Shown piece by piece: positions 1-11,912 of a stretch of 64,000 nucleotides of DNA (positions within the stretch are counted from its first letter, which is position 1; each line of letters opens with the position of its first letter). This DNA comes from Malania oleifera (taxonomy: Eukaryota > Streptophyta > Magnoliopsida > Santalales > Ximeniaceae). The notes below the pieces were generated by a model. That model made no database searches and had not been told where the DNA came from. It saw only the letters and a list, made by a program, of their open reading frames with translations. Location of the stretch: positions 52,032,093 through 52,096,092 of the forward strand of contig NC_080426.1 of the NCBI RefSeq assembly GCF_029873635.1. The letters run 5' to 3'. A program made the position numbers and the translations under genes.

Positions 1-1165
1 ACATTTTTGAACATATTCATTTCAAAATACCTAGAAATGATTTTTAGGAATCTTTGGGAGTAATGGATGGCTTCTAAAGCCTCTATAAATAATCCTAATC
101 TCCAAAGGTTTTTAAAAAGAGAGAACATTGGGTGCAAAATTCAATGTGTTTTGAAATTGAGAAATCTTCTAGAGTTTTCAGATCTAGCAATCTTCAAAAG
201 TTTTCAGATCCAGCAATCTTCAAAAGTTTTTAGATCAAAGCAAATTTTCAAAGATTTTTAGATCAACCGATTTTCAAGTATTCAAAATTCTCAAAGGATC
301 TAAAACTCTTTCGAGCTTAAATTTCTAATCTGATATTGATTTATATTTTGAAGCAAAGCTTTCAAAAATCAGAATCTTTCATTTTTTTCTTTGAAAATTT
401 ATTTGGTAATTCATACTAAGTTCTGAGCTTCAAATTTCTTATATTTGAATTACCTTAGAGTATAAGTGAGCTGATCATTGTACTAATTTGCTCTATTGTG
501 AGAGTTCTCTTTTGTACACATAATTTGATTATCATCATTCTTAAAACGATTCAAAGCTGTTGAATCGTTGGACCAAACAAGGGTTTATTATTTGGAGAGG
601 CGGGCTCTAGCCTAGCAGAAGGAGTGGTTGTAAATTGGTATTGTTCCACCAGGTAACGGAATTGATATAGTGGAATCCTTTGGTGTTTTTCCAAAGGCGA
701 GGACGTAGGCTGTGTTGAAACCGAACCTCGTAAAAACTCTTGTCTCTTTCTCTCTGCTTTACTCTACATTTTTTAGTTGCTATTGTTATATGATTTATAA
801 GTACAGGTTGCAGATTCTAAATTGAGAAAGAAACAAAGGTACTTGATATTAAGAAAGTACGTTTGATTAATTGTTTTCGGAAACCCAAAAAGGGAGTACG
901 TTGATTAATCTGCGGAAATCTTGATCAAGTAAAGTGTATACTACGAGTTTACAGGGAAATCAACAAAAGTTTTTTATATTTTGATTGAGTGATTGAATTC
1001 TTATGATTTCATTGATTGACTTGTACATTTAAATTTCAATATTCTTAAGTGTGACTATCGTTCATATATATCTTATTTTCTGGGTTATTAAAATCAAAAG
1101 TTTAAAAATCATTAAAATATAAAAAGAATCCAATTCACCCCCCCTCTTAGGAAGCTATTCCTCAT
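1..1165 (+). mobile_element. SIRE-like Copia LTR, 3' part (cut by window start)
   Basis: This looks like the promoter-proximal, R and U5 part of a long Copia LTR whose 5' part lies outside the window. A TATA box (TATAAATAA) is at 84-92. The block at about 590-745 (GGCGAGGACGTAGGC followed by CCGAACCTCG) is the kind of leader sequence I associate with SIRE/Maximus-type LTRs. The segment ends with a C-run block (ATTCACCCCCCCTCTTAGG, about 1133-1151). No PBS or gag follows; an AT-rich stretch and an unrelated Copia pol fragment come next. Family placement rests on recalled sequence type and is an inference. Confidence 0.55.
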
Positions 1166-1195
1166 TTCATGTATGTATATATATATATTCTACTT

Positions 1196-1225
1196 TAACT
1201 TATATATCTTATATTATAATAATCT

Positions 1226-1262
<37 letters not shown>

Positions 1263-1360
1263 CAATTAATTTTGTTTACTATTCTTTTTTTTTTTATTTA
1301 TTTAGTTAACTAATTCAATATTAATTAATTAATTAATTAATTAATTAATTAATAATTACT
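1196..1360. repeat. AT and AATT simple repeats
   Basis: A run of about 30 bp of (AT)n is centred on 1230-1260, and (TTAA)n runs from about 1319 to 1353. They separate the LTR fragment on the left from the Copia pol fragment on the right. No coding potential is visible between about 1166 and 1450. Confidence 0.8.
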
Positions 1361-1454
1361 TTTAACTTTTTTTTTTCATTCTATTTCTTTTTATTTGTTT
1401 ATTTAATACATTAATTTAATAATATTTAATTAATTTTTTTTTTCGAGTTATTAC

Positions 1455-2955
1455 ACCCTAAATGGACCCAGGCTATAAAGGAAGAGATGGAGACATTACT
1501 AAAGAACAAAACATAGGCCCTTATGTCATTGCCTAAAGGAAAAAGGATGGTGGGATGCACATGGGTGTTCTCCATTAAACACAAGGCAGATGGATCTATT
1601 GATTAATATAAAGCAAGACTAGTGGCAAAGGGCCATACACAAACATATGGCATGGACTATCAAGAAACGTTCTCACCAGTAGCCAGGTTGAATACAGTTA
1701 GAGTCTTGTTATCTCTAGTAGAAAATCTTGATTGGCCGCTGCACCAGTTTGATGTAAAGAATGCCTTTCTTCACGGTGATCTTGAGGAGGAAGTTAATAT
1801 AGATATTCCACTAGAGTATACGACAACCTTAATGACTACGGTTGTGTGTAAATTACAACACGCACTGTATGGACTAAAGCAATCACTAAGAGCATGGTTT
1901 GGGTGATTTAGCTTGGCGATGAAGAAATATGGGTTTCAACAAAACAACTCAGGCCATACACTCTTCCTGAAGCATCAACTGGGCAAGGTAACAACATTAA
2001 TAATTTATGTAGATGATATGATCATTACAGGAGATGATCCAGAAGAAATAACATGACTTCAAAAGCAATTTGTGACAGAGTTTGAGATGAAAAATCTAGG
2101 ACTAAAATATTTTCTAGGAATTGAAGTTGCTAGGTCTAAGCAAGGCATATTTCTTTCCCAATGAAAATATATCCTAGATTTATTGTCAGAAGCTGGGTTA
2201 CTAGATTGTAAGCCCACAGATTCACCAATAATCCAGAATCACAAGTTTGGAGAATACCCAAACCAAGTGCCAATAGACAAAGGAAGGTACCAATGATTGG
2301 TTGGGAAACTTATTTATCTATCCCATACACGGCCTGACATCGCCTCTGCAGTAGGTGTAGTAAGCCAATTCATGCATTGTCCAAGTGAAGATCATATGAC
2401 TGCGGTGATTCAGATTCTTCAATACCTAAAGTCCTCCCCTGGAAAAGGACATGTTCTCAAAAAACAACCACTTGAGAGTTGAAGGTTATACAGATGCTGA
2501 CTAGGCAGGAAATATTTCAGATAGAAAATCCACCTCAGGCTATTTTACGTTTGTTGAAGGAAACCTAGTTACATGGAGAAGCAAGAATCAAAATGTGGTA
2601 GCATTATCAAGTGCAGAAGCTGAGTTCGTGGAATGGCTAAGGGTCTGTGCGAGCTTCTCTAGCTTCGAAGACTATTAACTAAAATTGGCTTTACCCCAAA
2701 CTACGAGATGGACTTATTATGTAATAACAAGGTTGCTATTGACATTTCTCATAATCCAGTTCAACATGATCAGACCAAACATGTAGAAGTAGATCGATAC
2801 TTCATCAAACAAAATCTTGAGGCCAATATAATTCGATTTCCATTCGTTAAGTCCGAAGACCGATTGACAGATATACTTACAAAAATTGTGTGCAGCAAGA
2901 GCTTCTACAACTCACCTGACAAGTTGGGCATTAGAGATATATGTGCACCAACTTG
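1455..2955 (+). pseudogene. Ty1-Copia reverse transcriptase/RNase H remnant
   Basis: Copia pol from the N-terminal RT region through RNase H. Visible landmarks are ARLVAKGHTQ near 1613-1645, DVKNAFLHGDL near 1750-1785, LYGLKQSLRAW near 1866-1898, the catalytic YVDDM near 2010, LIYLSHTRPDIASAVGVVSQ near 2308-2365 and the C-terminal TKHVEVDRYFIK near 2782-2815. One frame stays open from before 1604 to about 2455 except for point stops: TAA at 1604 and TGA at 1904, 2054, 2162 and 2294. A frameshift lies near 2450-2470, and a TAG at 2502 falls where the conserved Trp of the ADWAG motif is expected. There is no gag, protease or integrase upstream, so this is the 3' end of a dead element. Confidence 0.93.
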
Positions 2956-3121
2956 AGGGGGAGTGTTGGTGTGATTGTAGGCTTGATTGTAAGAGTAAAA
3001 TTGTGGAATGATTATAGGAGGAAATTTCGGATAGGTAAATATTGTAATATATATTCATTCATCTCGTATAGGAAAAGAGGAAGAAGAAATATACAAAAAA
3101 AATTTTTTTCATTCTCTAACA
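2954..3121 (+). mobile_element. Copia polypurine tract and short 3' LTR
   Basis: The pol remnant ends just before a polypurine tract (GAGGGGGAG, 2955-2963). A sequence starting TGTTGGTGTG at 2964 follows, and the next plausible LTR end (CTCTAACA) is at 3121, giving an LTR of about 158 bp. The order RNase H, PPT, TG...CA is the normal Copia 3' arrangement. The 5' LTR is not in the window, so the exact right end is inferred from the CA terminus only. Confidence 0.65.
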
Positions 3122-3992
3122 CCAAATGATAAAAAAAAAGAAATTTCTATGATAATTTTCTATTCTTAATATTTTTCAAGTTCTAAAAATTGTCCAAGGA
3201 AGAGATGGGTATTAAATATTCATATTTTGTAGTCATGACAACTTATATTCTTAAAGAATTCAAGATGTTTGGCATGTAAGATCCTCAAGAATTTCTTAAT
3301 ATAGGTATTTAACATTTCAGACTCTACATTCCCGCGAGTTTTGTGGATAATCCAAGCCATTCGTGAAACTTGCAAGATAATCGAAGCCCAAATCTCAAGG
3401 CCTCAGGTTGGGCTTGAAGCTAACTGAATTCAAAAGCTTAATGTTAATTAATAAATTAATATATAGTAAATCTGTTAACCAAAATCAAACTAGGTTGTAC
3501 CAAATCTAAAATGAAATAATGAACATTTTGGAAATTCAATTCACAACTAATTAACCAAATTTGGTTGGTTTGTTCAGTTAATTCAATTAATTTTAAATAA
3601 TGTTTCAACTTAAAATATATTTAATAGTTATTAATTCCTTTTTTGCAATAGAAAGATTTAATTGTAAATAATCCACTATAAGAATTTGAGCCCAAGGCGT
3701 GTGTTGACAGCTCGTCTCACCTTTACCATTGTGCTATTTTATGAAAAAAAAAAAAACAAGTACATACTTAATAGTTAGAATTTGCAATTAACAAAATGCA
3801 ATTTTTGCATAATTAGATATTTTTATACAAAATTTCTCAATATCATTTTCGTAGACTGTTATAGAACTGTGAGACATTATAATTTTAAGAACAATAATGA
3901 GCTGCTTGTGTTAAGCATATTGAAAAATTCTTGCATTGCATAAAATTTTAATTTGAATATTCATCTACAATCATTCTTTTGGTGTCAATTTC

Positions 3993-4055
<63 letters not shown>

Positions 4056-4271
4056 AATTATGAATATGTGAATGATTTAATAAATTATTTTTTTATTTTA
4101 AAACTTTAACAAATTTTTCTTTAACTTTCTATTATTTTCTAAACTCTCCATTATGATAAATTTAAACATAGAGTAAAGCACAAGTTAGTCTCACTACTAA
4201 AAAAATCGTTTTAGTTTCTAAACTTTTAATGGGTACAATTGAGGAATTATACTTGTTAATTTTACGTAATA
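3122..4271. other. AT-rich intergenic DNA, no gene seen
   Basis: No open frame with recognisable protein similarity is visible on either strand. The only clear structure is a compound simple repeat, (AC)n followed by (AT)n, at 3996-4055. Confidence 0.7.
3996..4055. repeat. (AC)n(AT)n compound microsatellite
   Basis: An uninterrupted AC run of about 35 bp passes directly into an AT run of about 25 bp. Confidence 0.95.
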
Positions 4272-4276
4272 ATATT

Positions 4277-5587
4277 TGTCGGCCTGGGTGTGCGTCTAGA
4301 GGGGGGTGAATAGACGTTCTTTGCAGATAATCAATTTTTCTACAAATACAAAAATTCTTTGGCAAGAAGTAAGAGTGATATACCACAATATATTTGAAAG
4401 CAAATAACCACAAGTAAGTAAAGTAAGAAAGACAAGGGAAAGAGAAACTTAATACAACTATGTTAATGTGGTTTGGTACCAAGTCTATGTCCACGCCTTG
4501 AGTCCAATTTAAGGATTTCCAAATCCACTAAGCAATCCCCTTCAAGGCGGAGAAGCCTTTACAACACGGGTACAAAACCCAGTTGCTACCCAAGAGCTTA
4601 CAACCACGGTGTTCACCAAGAATTACCTTAACGAAAGCTCACCAAGAACCTTCAAGAATCACACTCAAAAAAGAATGTAGAGATTACAAGATGGTGTTCC
4701 TTCTTGAGCTAGTGATACAAATGAAATCTCACACTACTCTCTTTCAGCAACTGATATATAACTAAGAATAAATAGCAAGAGAGCTTGAGCAAGTAAGGGT
4801 TAGAATGAATGTTTCACTAATTATCTCATCAACTAAATGCTTCAATCAATGTATTCAATGAATGCTAAGGCATATATTTATAATCAAAAGGAGGAACTAG
4901 CCGTTGGGCATTTATTGAGGCAAGACAAATCAAAAACTAACCATTTTAAACACATTTAATGCAGTCTACCTCCACCAGAAACCGTCGACAGTTTTCCTGT
5001 GCTTTTCCAAATTGTCGACGGTTTTCTATAGAACGACCAAATTATGAACCAAACCATCAATGATTTTTTGGGCTTTTCCCAAACCGTTGACGGTTTTCTA
5101 TAGGCCATACCCTTTTCAAAAAACCATCTAAGCATCTGATTTATTTCATTTTCTTTGAGTGCTTAACCATATTTTAAAGAAAATGGGGACCAAGTTTGTG
5201 AGATATTAAAACCCTAAACTTGTTAAAAACTTGTCCTTAAAAATTTGTTTAAGTATAAGATATCTTGTAAAAATCTGCTTGAAGACTTATTAAGTTTATT
5301 AAAGATATCCTATGAACTAACATGCATATGCACTTACTCAACTCTTACTAAATATTCTTACCAATATCATTCCAATGTGGTCTTCGGTTGGTTGTGCCTT
5401 GAGTATTCTCTGTGTATGCTTTTGCTTATTGCTTCATCATGATTCGTCTGATCCTTATTATTGCTTTAGTATCTACTTGTATATTTGAATTGAACTTGAG
5501 GAAAAAGGTTAACTAACCAAGAACCACTAATGGGTTGTTATCATCAAAACAAACTTGAATGAAAAACCTTAGCCACTAGGGCTAACA
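4277..5587 (-). mobile_element. Solo LTR, SIRE-like, with perfect 5-bp target duplication
   Basis: A 1311-bp unit begins TGTCGGCC and ends GGGCTAACA. It is flanked by the identical pentamer ATATT at 4272-4276 and 5588-5592. No internal domain is present, so it is a solo LTR left by LTR-LTR recombination. The U5-like end, with its block of G residues (AGAGGGGGGTGAATAG, about 4299-4314), is on the left, so the element reads on the minus strand. A minus-strand TATA (ATAAATAT, about 4875-4883) has several imperfect copies of CCGTCGACGGTTT at 4977-5096 on its U3 side. An open frame crossing the left boundary is not a gene. Confidence 0.88.
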
Positions 5588-5592
5588 ATATT

Positions 5593-6180
5593 TTTCATTT
5601 AAATTAAGTTCAATGATGTTAAGGAAACCTGTCGAAATGTCACAACATATTGACCTAACATTATTATTATTAATAATTTGTTTGATATGCAAAATTAGAA
5701 TAGGTTTAATTTTTATATTTTTACATGTTCATCACATAATTTTTTTATTATATTTCACTTTTAACTTGTTTTAACATAATGTACCAAATAATGAGTTAAT
5801 TGCTATGAGCTTGCCCTTAAAGGAAAAAAGACCAAAAATAAAAAAATAAAAAAACCAAGAAGATGAAGAAGCTCGACTCATAAAATAACAACTTTAGTTA
5901 CATAATTTTATTAAATGCAAATGTTTAATTGTACTAATTAAAATAAAATGATTCAAAATATTTTTTGAGAACTAACTTATTATTTTTTATTATTTTATTT
6001 ATTATATAATAAGAAAAAAGTAAATATTTTTTATGATAAAATTTGACAATAGTTAATTTTTTTAATCTATTTCTTACTATACTCGTAAAAATATTATATT
6101 ACTATTTGCTTCATAACATCAATATAATTTATTGTATAACTTATTGTGATTGACATATTATAACTAATATATTTTCCCGA
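5593..6180. other. AT-rich intergenic DNA, no gene seen
   Basis: Mostly A/T runs between the solo LTR and the upstream region of the kinase-like gene. No recognisable coding, RNA or repeat unit was found. Confidence 0.6.
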
Positions 6181-6738
6181 ACCAACTCGGGTCAAGGGAT
6201 TAACTGGATCATGCCGGTTCCCTTCGACCATGAATAGGAAGGCGCGAAGTGGGAGTCAGAACGGTTAACCGTTAACTTTCAGCCGTCGCCAAAGCTAAGG
6301 AATCGAAACTCGCGGGAACACCTTGATATAGAACCCTTCACAGAATGGACCATCGGCGAATCCAAACTGGTAAACAACTATTGGGTCAAACAACCCCAGT
6401 CACAAACTCCCTAAAAATGAGCACAAGAATTGTCGCTACTATTTTCCCGAGAAAAGTTCACCTTCTTTTCCTCCCCCGTATTCACCCAGGAAAAAACAAA
6501 CATTCTCTTTTGATCCTTTGAGGAATTATACGTGATTTTTTGAAGTTATGTTACGCCCAGTTTGTTGAATCTTCAGAGATCAGACAACATTTTTTCCTGG
6601 CATTTTACTCTGGCTGCGAAAATACCCACATATCTCCATTTTGGTTATTTGGATCTGGCTCATGAGAAGATTCAGAAGATAAAATTGAATTCTGCTGAAT
6701 TTCTGCCGGGCTCATAAGAATCTGGTGGAAATCAGTGC

Positions 6739-6777
<39 letters not shown>

Positions 6778-6987
6778 GATTTGGTACCTGCATTCCCTAT
6801 TTTGATATAAGACAGCTGAAATTTGCTTGGCTTACGACCAACACAAATTTGACCATTTCTGCTGCTATCTTCTGGCTGGTAATTTCAATCTAAAGCCATT
6901 TTCTTGTCCTCCCACAGAAAAGTTGATTCAATGTTTATGTGATAGTTTGAAATACCCATTTTCAGATCTTGATATTTTAGTTTCAGG
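6181..6987 (+). promoter_or_regulatory. Upstream and leader region of the MLKL-type gene
   Basis: Base composition changes at about 6180 from very AT-rich to mixed, with GC-containing blocks through 6500, as expected for promoter and 5' UTR. A CT microsatellite occupies about 6742-6775. The sequence TTTCAG immediately before the start codon (AG at 6985-6986, then G-ATG) is a good splice acceptor, so the leader may contain an intron ending at 6986. The donor is not identified. The transcription start cannot be fixed from sequence alone. Confidence 0.45.
6742..6775. repeat. CT microsatellite in the MLKL gene leader
   Basis: Seventeen or so uninterrupted TC/CT dinucleotides. CT tracts are common in plant 5' UTRs. 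Open frames rich in R/E or L/S over this tract are artefacts. Confidence 0.92.
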
Positions 6988-8872
6988 ATGGAGCAATTTC
7001 GGCAGATTGGAGAGGTATTGGGAGGCTTGAAGGCTCTTATGGTGTTCAAAGACAATATCCATACCAATCAGAGGCAGTGCTGTCTGCTGCTTGATATGTT
7101 CAGTTTTGCTTATGATTTAATAGCAGAGGAGATGAAACAGAACCTAAAATTTGAAGAGAAGAATATGAAATGGAAAATTCTTGAACAGCCCTTGAAAGAG
7201 CTGCATCGTGCATTCAAAGAAGGAGAACAATACATCAGACACAGCTTGGAAACCAGGGACTGGTGGGCTAAAGTCATTACCTTCTATCACAACACAGACT
7301 GCGTGGAATTCTGCATCCACAACTTGCTCTCTTGCGTTCCAATTGTCATTGAAGCAATAGAAATTGCAGCAGAAATATCGGGGTTGGACCCAGATGAGAT
7401 GCAAAAGAAGAAACTTGCGTTCTCACGAAAGTATCACAAGGAGTGGAAAGACCCAAAACTCTTCCAGTGGAGATTTGGGAAACAGTATCTTGTTTCGCAG
7501 GATTTTTGCACTCGTTTAGAAACAGTGTGGAATGAAGACAGATGGATTCTCCTCAACAAGATCAGGGAAAAGAAGATTTCAGGTCTAGCGAGTTCAATAA
7601 AGTATGAGCAACGACTCACAGATCTTTTCAAAAACTTAGATGGATCAGAGCTGTTGAATGCGAAACTCTTACCTTGTTCCATCTTAGTGGGCTCCAAGGA
7701 CTACCAGGTGAGGAGACGGTTAGGGAATGGGAGCCAATACAAGGAGATCCTGTGGTTGGGTGAAATCTTTGTTTTAAGGCACTTTTTTGGAGAAATTGAA
7801 ACTCTGATTCCTGAGATCTCTATGCTACTGTCCCTCTCTCACCCTCATATACTGCACTTCCTTTGCGGGTTTACTGATGAGGAAATGAAAGAGTGTTTTT
7901 TGGTTATGGAACTAATGAGTAGAGATCTTTGCAGCTACATTAAAGAGATCTGTGGCCCAAGGAAGCGAATTCCATTCTCTTTACCTGTTGCAGTTGATCT
8001 TATGCTTCAGATTGCAAGAGGAATGGAGTATCTCCACTCAAAGAAAATCTACCATGGAGATTTAAACCCTTCTAATATTCTTGTTAAAGCCAGAAGTGTC
8101 TCCACAGAAGGGTATTTGCATGCAAAAATCACAGGATTTGGCCTATCTTCTGCCAAAAATATCTCTCAAAAGTCCTCCGCAAACCCTTTCATTTGGCATG
8201 CTCCTGAGGTTCTAGCAGAGCAAGAACAATCAGGAACTATTGGAAACTCCAAGTACACAGAAAAGTCCGATGTCTACAGCTTTGGGATGATATGCTTTGA
8301 GCTGCTGACTGGAAAGGTCCCCTTTGAGGATGGACATCTTCAAGGGGATAAAATGAGCCGAAACATCAGAGCTGGGGAGAGGCCACTCTTTCCATTCTAT
8401 TCACCAAAATATGTCACAAACTTGACCAAGAAGTGTTGGCACACCGACCCAAATCAACGGCCAAGTTTCTCATCCATATGCAGGATCCTTCGCTATATAA
8501 AACGGTTTCTGTTGATGAACCCTGATTACGGCCATCCAGAACCACCAATGCCACTTGTTGAATACTGTGATATTGAGGCTAGGCTTTTAAAGGAGTTTTC
8601 TTCATGGGGGAATCCTGATCCACCACTGGTATCGCGAGTCCCCTTTCAGATGTTTGCTTATAGAGTTGAGGAGAAAGAAAAAACAAGCACGAACCAGAGT
8701 TCAGAATCAGGAAGTGATGGAGGTTCAGTCTGTGGGGATGAGAATGGGAACACTATGGATGACCCCTTCCCCACGGTAACAGAGAAGAAATCACTAGTTG
8801 CTTCCGAAACTTTAAATAAGAAGATTTCTACGATTAAAAAATCTGCAGACACAAAAACCAACAGGCAACCAG
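6988..8872 (+). CDS. MLKL-type gene, exon 1 (coding part)
   Basis: Encodes residues 1-628 and the first base of codon 629. The ATG at 6988 starts at the conserved beginning of the DUF1221 domain and directly follows a possible splice acceptor. The frame itself stays open to 8892, but the last five residues (HFSSY) would come from intron read-through. The donor GT at 8873-8874 after NRQP lets the next exon continue with the conserved sequence TPKGRSVRPP. Confidence 0.92.
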
Positions 8873-10119
8873 GTCATTTCTCATCTTATTAATTCAGGCC
8901 TAACCATTTTCTCTAAATTAGATATTTCATTAATTTTTGCTCATACGGCAGTAGCAGAAGCAGCTAGAATTGTGGCAGATACTATTAAAACGATCTCATA
9001 ACAGTTATTCACCAGCACAACAACTAAGCTTGATAATTTGTATATTATTGTTTTTTCGAAGTAGGTACTTTGATATTGAGTGCTAGTCTTTTTCCTGCAC
9101 CTTAGAACAGTGAACAGGGGATGCAGCTGGTTGCAGACATCATATTACGAACACTTTCAGCAGAAAATTGTCTTCGAGAGTTAAAGTTATAGGTCTCATA
9201 ACTTAGGATTGCTAATGAGTTATTGGGAGCAGCTTCAAGCGAGAAGCAGAACCCATCCCACAAAATAAAAAGCTTCAAAGACTTCCAATGGCTGCCTTTA
9301 TTTTTTTAAGAACCTAAATTGCTAGGGAAGGTAAATATGAAGTTTGTAGGGCATGTACCTTTTCAGTTTATTATTATTATTATTATTATCAATCTTACAG
9401 CCTGCAGAACTCTGAAAAAGTGTGTTAAAAGCTGCTGAGAATCACTGAGCACAGAGATCTGCATAATCAATCCAATAACTGTAGTGATTTGAAGTATTAT
9501 CACAGCCAAATCCATTGCAGATCCAGATTGCATTGTGCACAAAAAAATTAAATCATGGTTCTTAAACCATCTAGAATGTGCAGAAGAGTTTCAGAAGGGG
9601 CATCCTTTGAATATGGCCACTATTCTGTATTTGGCATATTGTATTAGTCAGAATCAAATTTATAACATAACAGTTATTATTTAGATGATTGAACATTCTT
9701 TCTACTTCAATAGCCCGTGCACTCTAATAAATAGTGATGTGATTTTGTGTGTGTGTGTGTGTGTAAAATAACTTGAGGATTCTGCTTTGTATGTGCCACT
9801 CTTTCAAGAACTGATTAAATTGAAAAAAATCAAAAAGCAATGTTATTGATTCTTCTGTAAATAATTATAATCCCACTGGATATGTACTTTTCTAACCATT
9901 TTTTTAATGAGGAAGAAGGCTAACTTTTCTTGTATTTCAGATCTTATATTATCCTTCATGGTTTGGCATACAGGGACACCGAAAGGACGATCTGTTAGAC
10001 CTCCACAAACATCCCATAGTGCACGAAGTATGAGAATGAATTCCGAGAGCCAGTTAATGACGATCAGTCCAAAAGTGCGTAGAACATCTGGTCATGTTTC
10101 AGATTCTGAACTTCCCTAG
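6988..10119 (+). CDS. Plant MLKL-type protein: DUF1221/HeLo-like domain plus pseudokinase (whole gene)
   Basis: Two exons (6988-8872 and 9974-10119) join in frame to give 676 residues. Residues about 1-180 form a helical region of the DUF1221 family, described as a HeLo-like four-helix bundle in plant MLKL proteins. Residues about 238-515 are protein kinase-like: glycine loop LGNGSQYKE at 245-253, APE motif at 405-407. Key catalytic positions are altered: the VAIK lysine is Arg264 (FVLRH), HRD reads YHGD (Asp358 kept), and DFG reads GFG at 383-385, so metal binding should be lost. This matches the pseudokinase of plant MLKLs, reported as membrane-acting immune and cell-death effectors. The C-terminal tail (about 560-676) is Ser/Lys-rich and likely disordered. 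Function in this plant is inferred from family. Confidence 0.92.
8873..9973 (+). other. MLKL-type gene intron
   Basis: A 1101-bp GT-AG intron. It contains a short GT microsatellite near 9747-9764, an ATT run near 9371-9390 and no recognised transposon. Confidence 0.85.
9974..10119 (+). CDS. MLKL-type gene, exon 2 (conserved C-terminal tail)
   Basis: Acceptor CATACAG ends at 9973. The split codon G|GG restores glycine 629. The exon then encodes a basic and Ser-rich tail containing GTPKGRSVRPPQ, MNSESQL and RRTSGH, ending DSELP and stop at 10117-10119. From memory, the same tail motifs close DUF1221 kinases of other plants, which is the main reason for choosing this splice. Confidence 0.85.
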
Positions 10120-11912
10120 GCCAAATTGAAAATGAATTTCTGAAAAAGAAAAATGGGAGTTTATAGACCAGATATTTACATTTTTATGTATTTTTATTTT
10201 CACCATCTTTGTATACAGGGTAGTTTGTGACAGGGTAGGAACAGATTAGTTTGCTTTCTACAGTTTCACTGAAGTTAATTTGTACTGTAAAACTGCGTCT
10301 ACATTTTTGCAATACTCATCTGGGCTGTTTTCTTTCTTGCGCTTCTTTGTTAACATGAGGATTTGATCAATTAGGCATCCGGCCCAGTTGAACGGTTAAA
10401 ACTTTCAGTTTCAGGCTCTGGCCATCTTGTGTCAACTATTATGGTTCAGTTCCCCCGCGCCCCGAAAAAAACCACCAGGTGAAAGTTGTGGTCTAGCCAA
10501 CAGCAACCATGATGACTCAAATACAGTTTTAATTTTAAAGGCAACGTACAAAAACATCACTTCACAGAAAACTGTGTTGAATTGAAATTCGAGTTGCACA
10601 ATAACAGATGACAAGCATTTTGAGATTTAACTGGCAAATTTTCCAACCAAACTAGCATGGAACTGCCCATACACAACTTATACAAGCTAACTTTCCCAAA
10701 GTTTGACAAGGATGTACAATTGAATAAGAGTTATTTTACTGGAGAACCAAAAGAAACTTACGGGCAAGAAGAGCAAGGCACTATACAGCCAGATGCAAAA
10801 GAGAACTCATACTTTAGGTTAGACTAATAAGAGTATTCTCGTCACATCCTGCAACTGTGCCCTACCCTGACCTTGCTGAACAAAATATATATGATGGAAT
10901 AGGCAACACTAACAATAATTTAAGTTTGAGAAGAATAAAAATAAGAACTGAATACGATTTTTCACATGAGAAGTTGTACAGAAATTAGAAGAACAGTATA
11001 ATTGACATGCGATGTTAAAATTTAGCAAAGTCGCATCCATTACAATTTTTGAGAAATCAAAGCAATCTGGGTACTGTTCATTTAATAAGACTAATGGATA
11101 CATTTTCAATCTGGAATTATATTGAAATGAGTGAAGATTAAGAACACTTTATCCATGAGGAATTGCCCCCAAAAAACCTGGTTGAGAAATTGAAGATGGT
11201 CCTTAAAGAAATGCTAGAAAATTTGAAAACTGCCTACTCGGAGAATTATGTACAATTATGAGTGAAAACTACGGAGCAGCTGTAAAAAGCCTTGTGTGTC
11301 TGAAGTTCCAGCATTCCCATGTTTGTTCCGTTATCTGTTTGCTGGAGAGAGTAATTGCTCACAATGGGATGTGTGGTTCTGGAAAGACTAACTACCAGCT
11401 CTTCCATCTTGTCCCAGCCCACCATTGTGATCAACTTGTCTAAGAGTTCTAGCCATGCCTCAGAGGCTTCCCCTAGTCAGAGTAAGAATATTGGTCGCTA
11501 AGCCTCCATCTTTCTAAAAGTAAACCCTTGTTTAGCACCAGAGATGTGAATGTCTTGTTGAATTCATTTCTGATCTTTCATGATTGAAGCGTTGCAACAT
11601 GAAGCACTTTAGCCCATGCCTTTTGCAGGATAAGCTATAGACTGCTATAATAGCAGGGCAATATATTGCTTTGCTTTTGGCAAATCTCCAATCCATTTAA
11701 CAAACAGAATATTGCTTTGCTTGTGACATGCAGATGAGAGCTCTGTAACAGCTGAGCTCCATTAATTTGTGCTCAAGATGGCAAATTTTCTGGCCCCTGA
11801 TCATTGTCTGCCCTTTTGAATTGAGACATTGGGACTAGAAGCAGCTAAAAAATCCTCAGAATACAGACTTTAAGTACAAGGCTGAGAATACTGAGAATGA
11901 ATTCCCTCCTCC
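10120..11912. other. Space between two convergent genes (both 3' UTRs)
   Basis: The stop codons of the MLKL-type gene (plus) and the SPA-type gene (minus) are 1793 bp apart, so both 3' UTRs and terminators must lie here. I see no third gene and no clear canonical AATAAA for either gene. Short open frames on both strands carry no recognisable similarity. Confidence 0.6.

Noticed and set aside
4162-4494. 110-codon minus-strand frame
   Set aside because: It crosses the exact boundary of the solo LTR at 4277 and has no similarity.
8873-8892. Reading the MLKL-type protein through to HFSSY as its natural end
   Set aside because: A donor at 8873 and an in-phase exon at 9974 restore the family C-terminal tail, so the read-through end is intronic.
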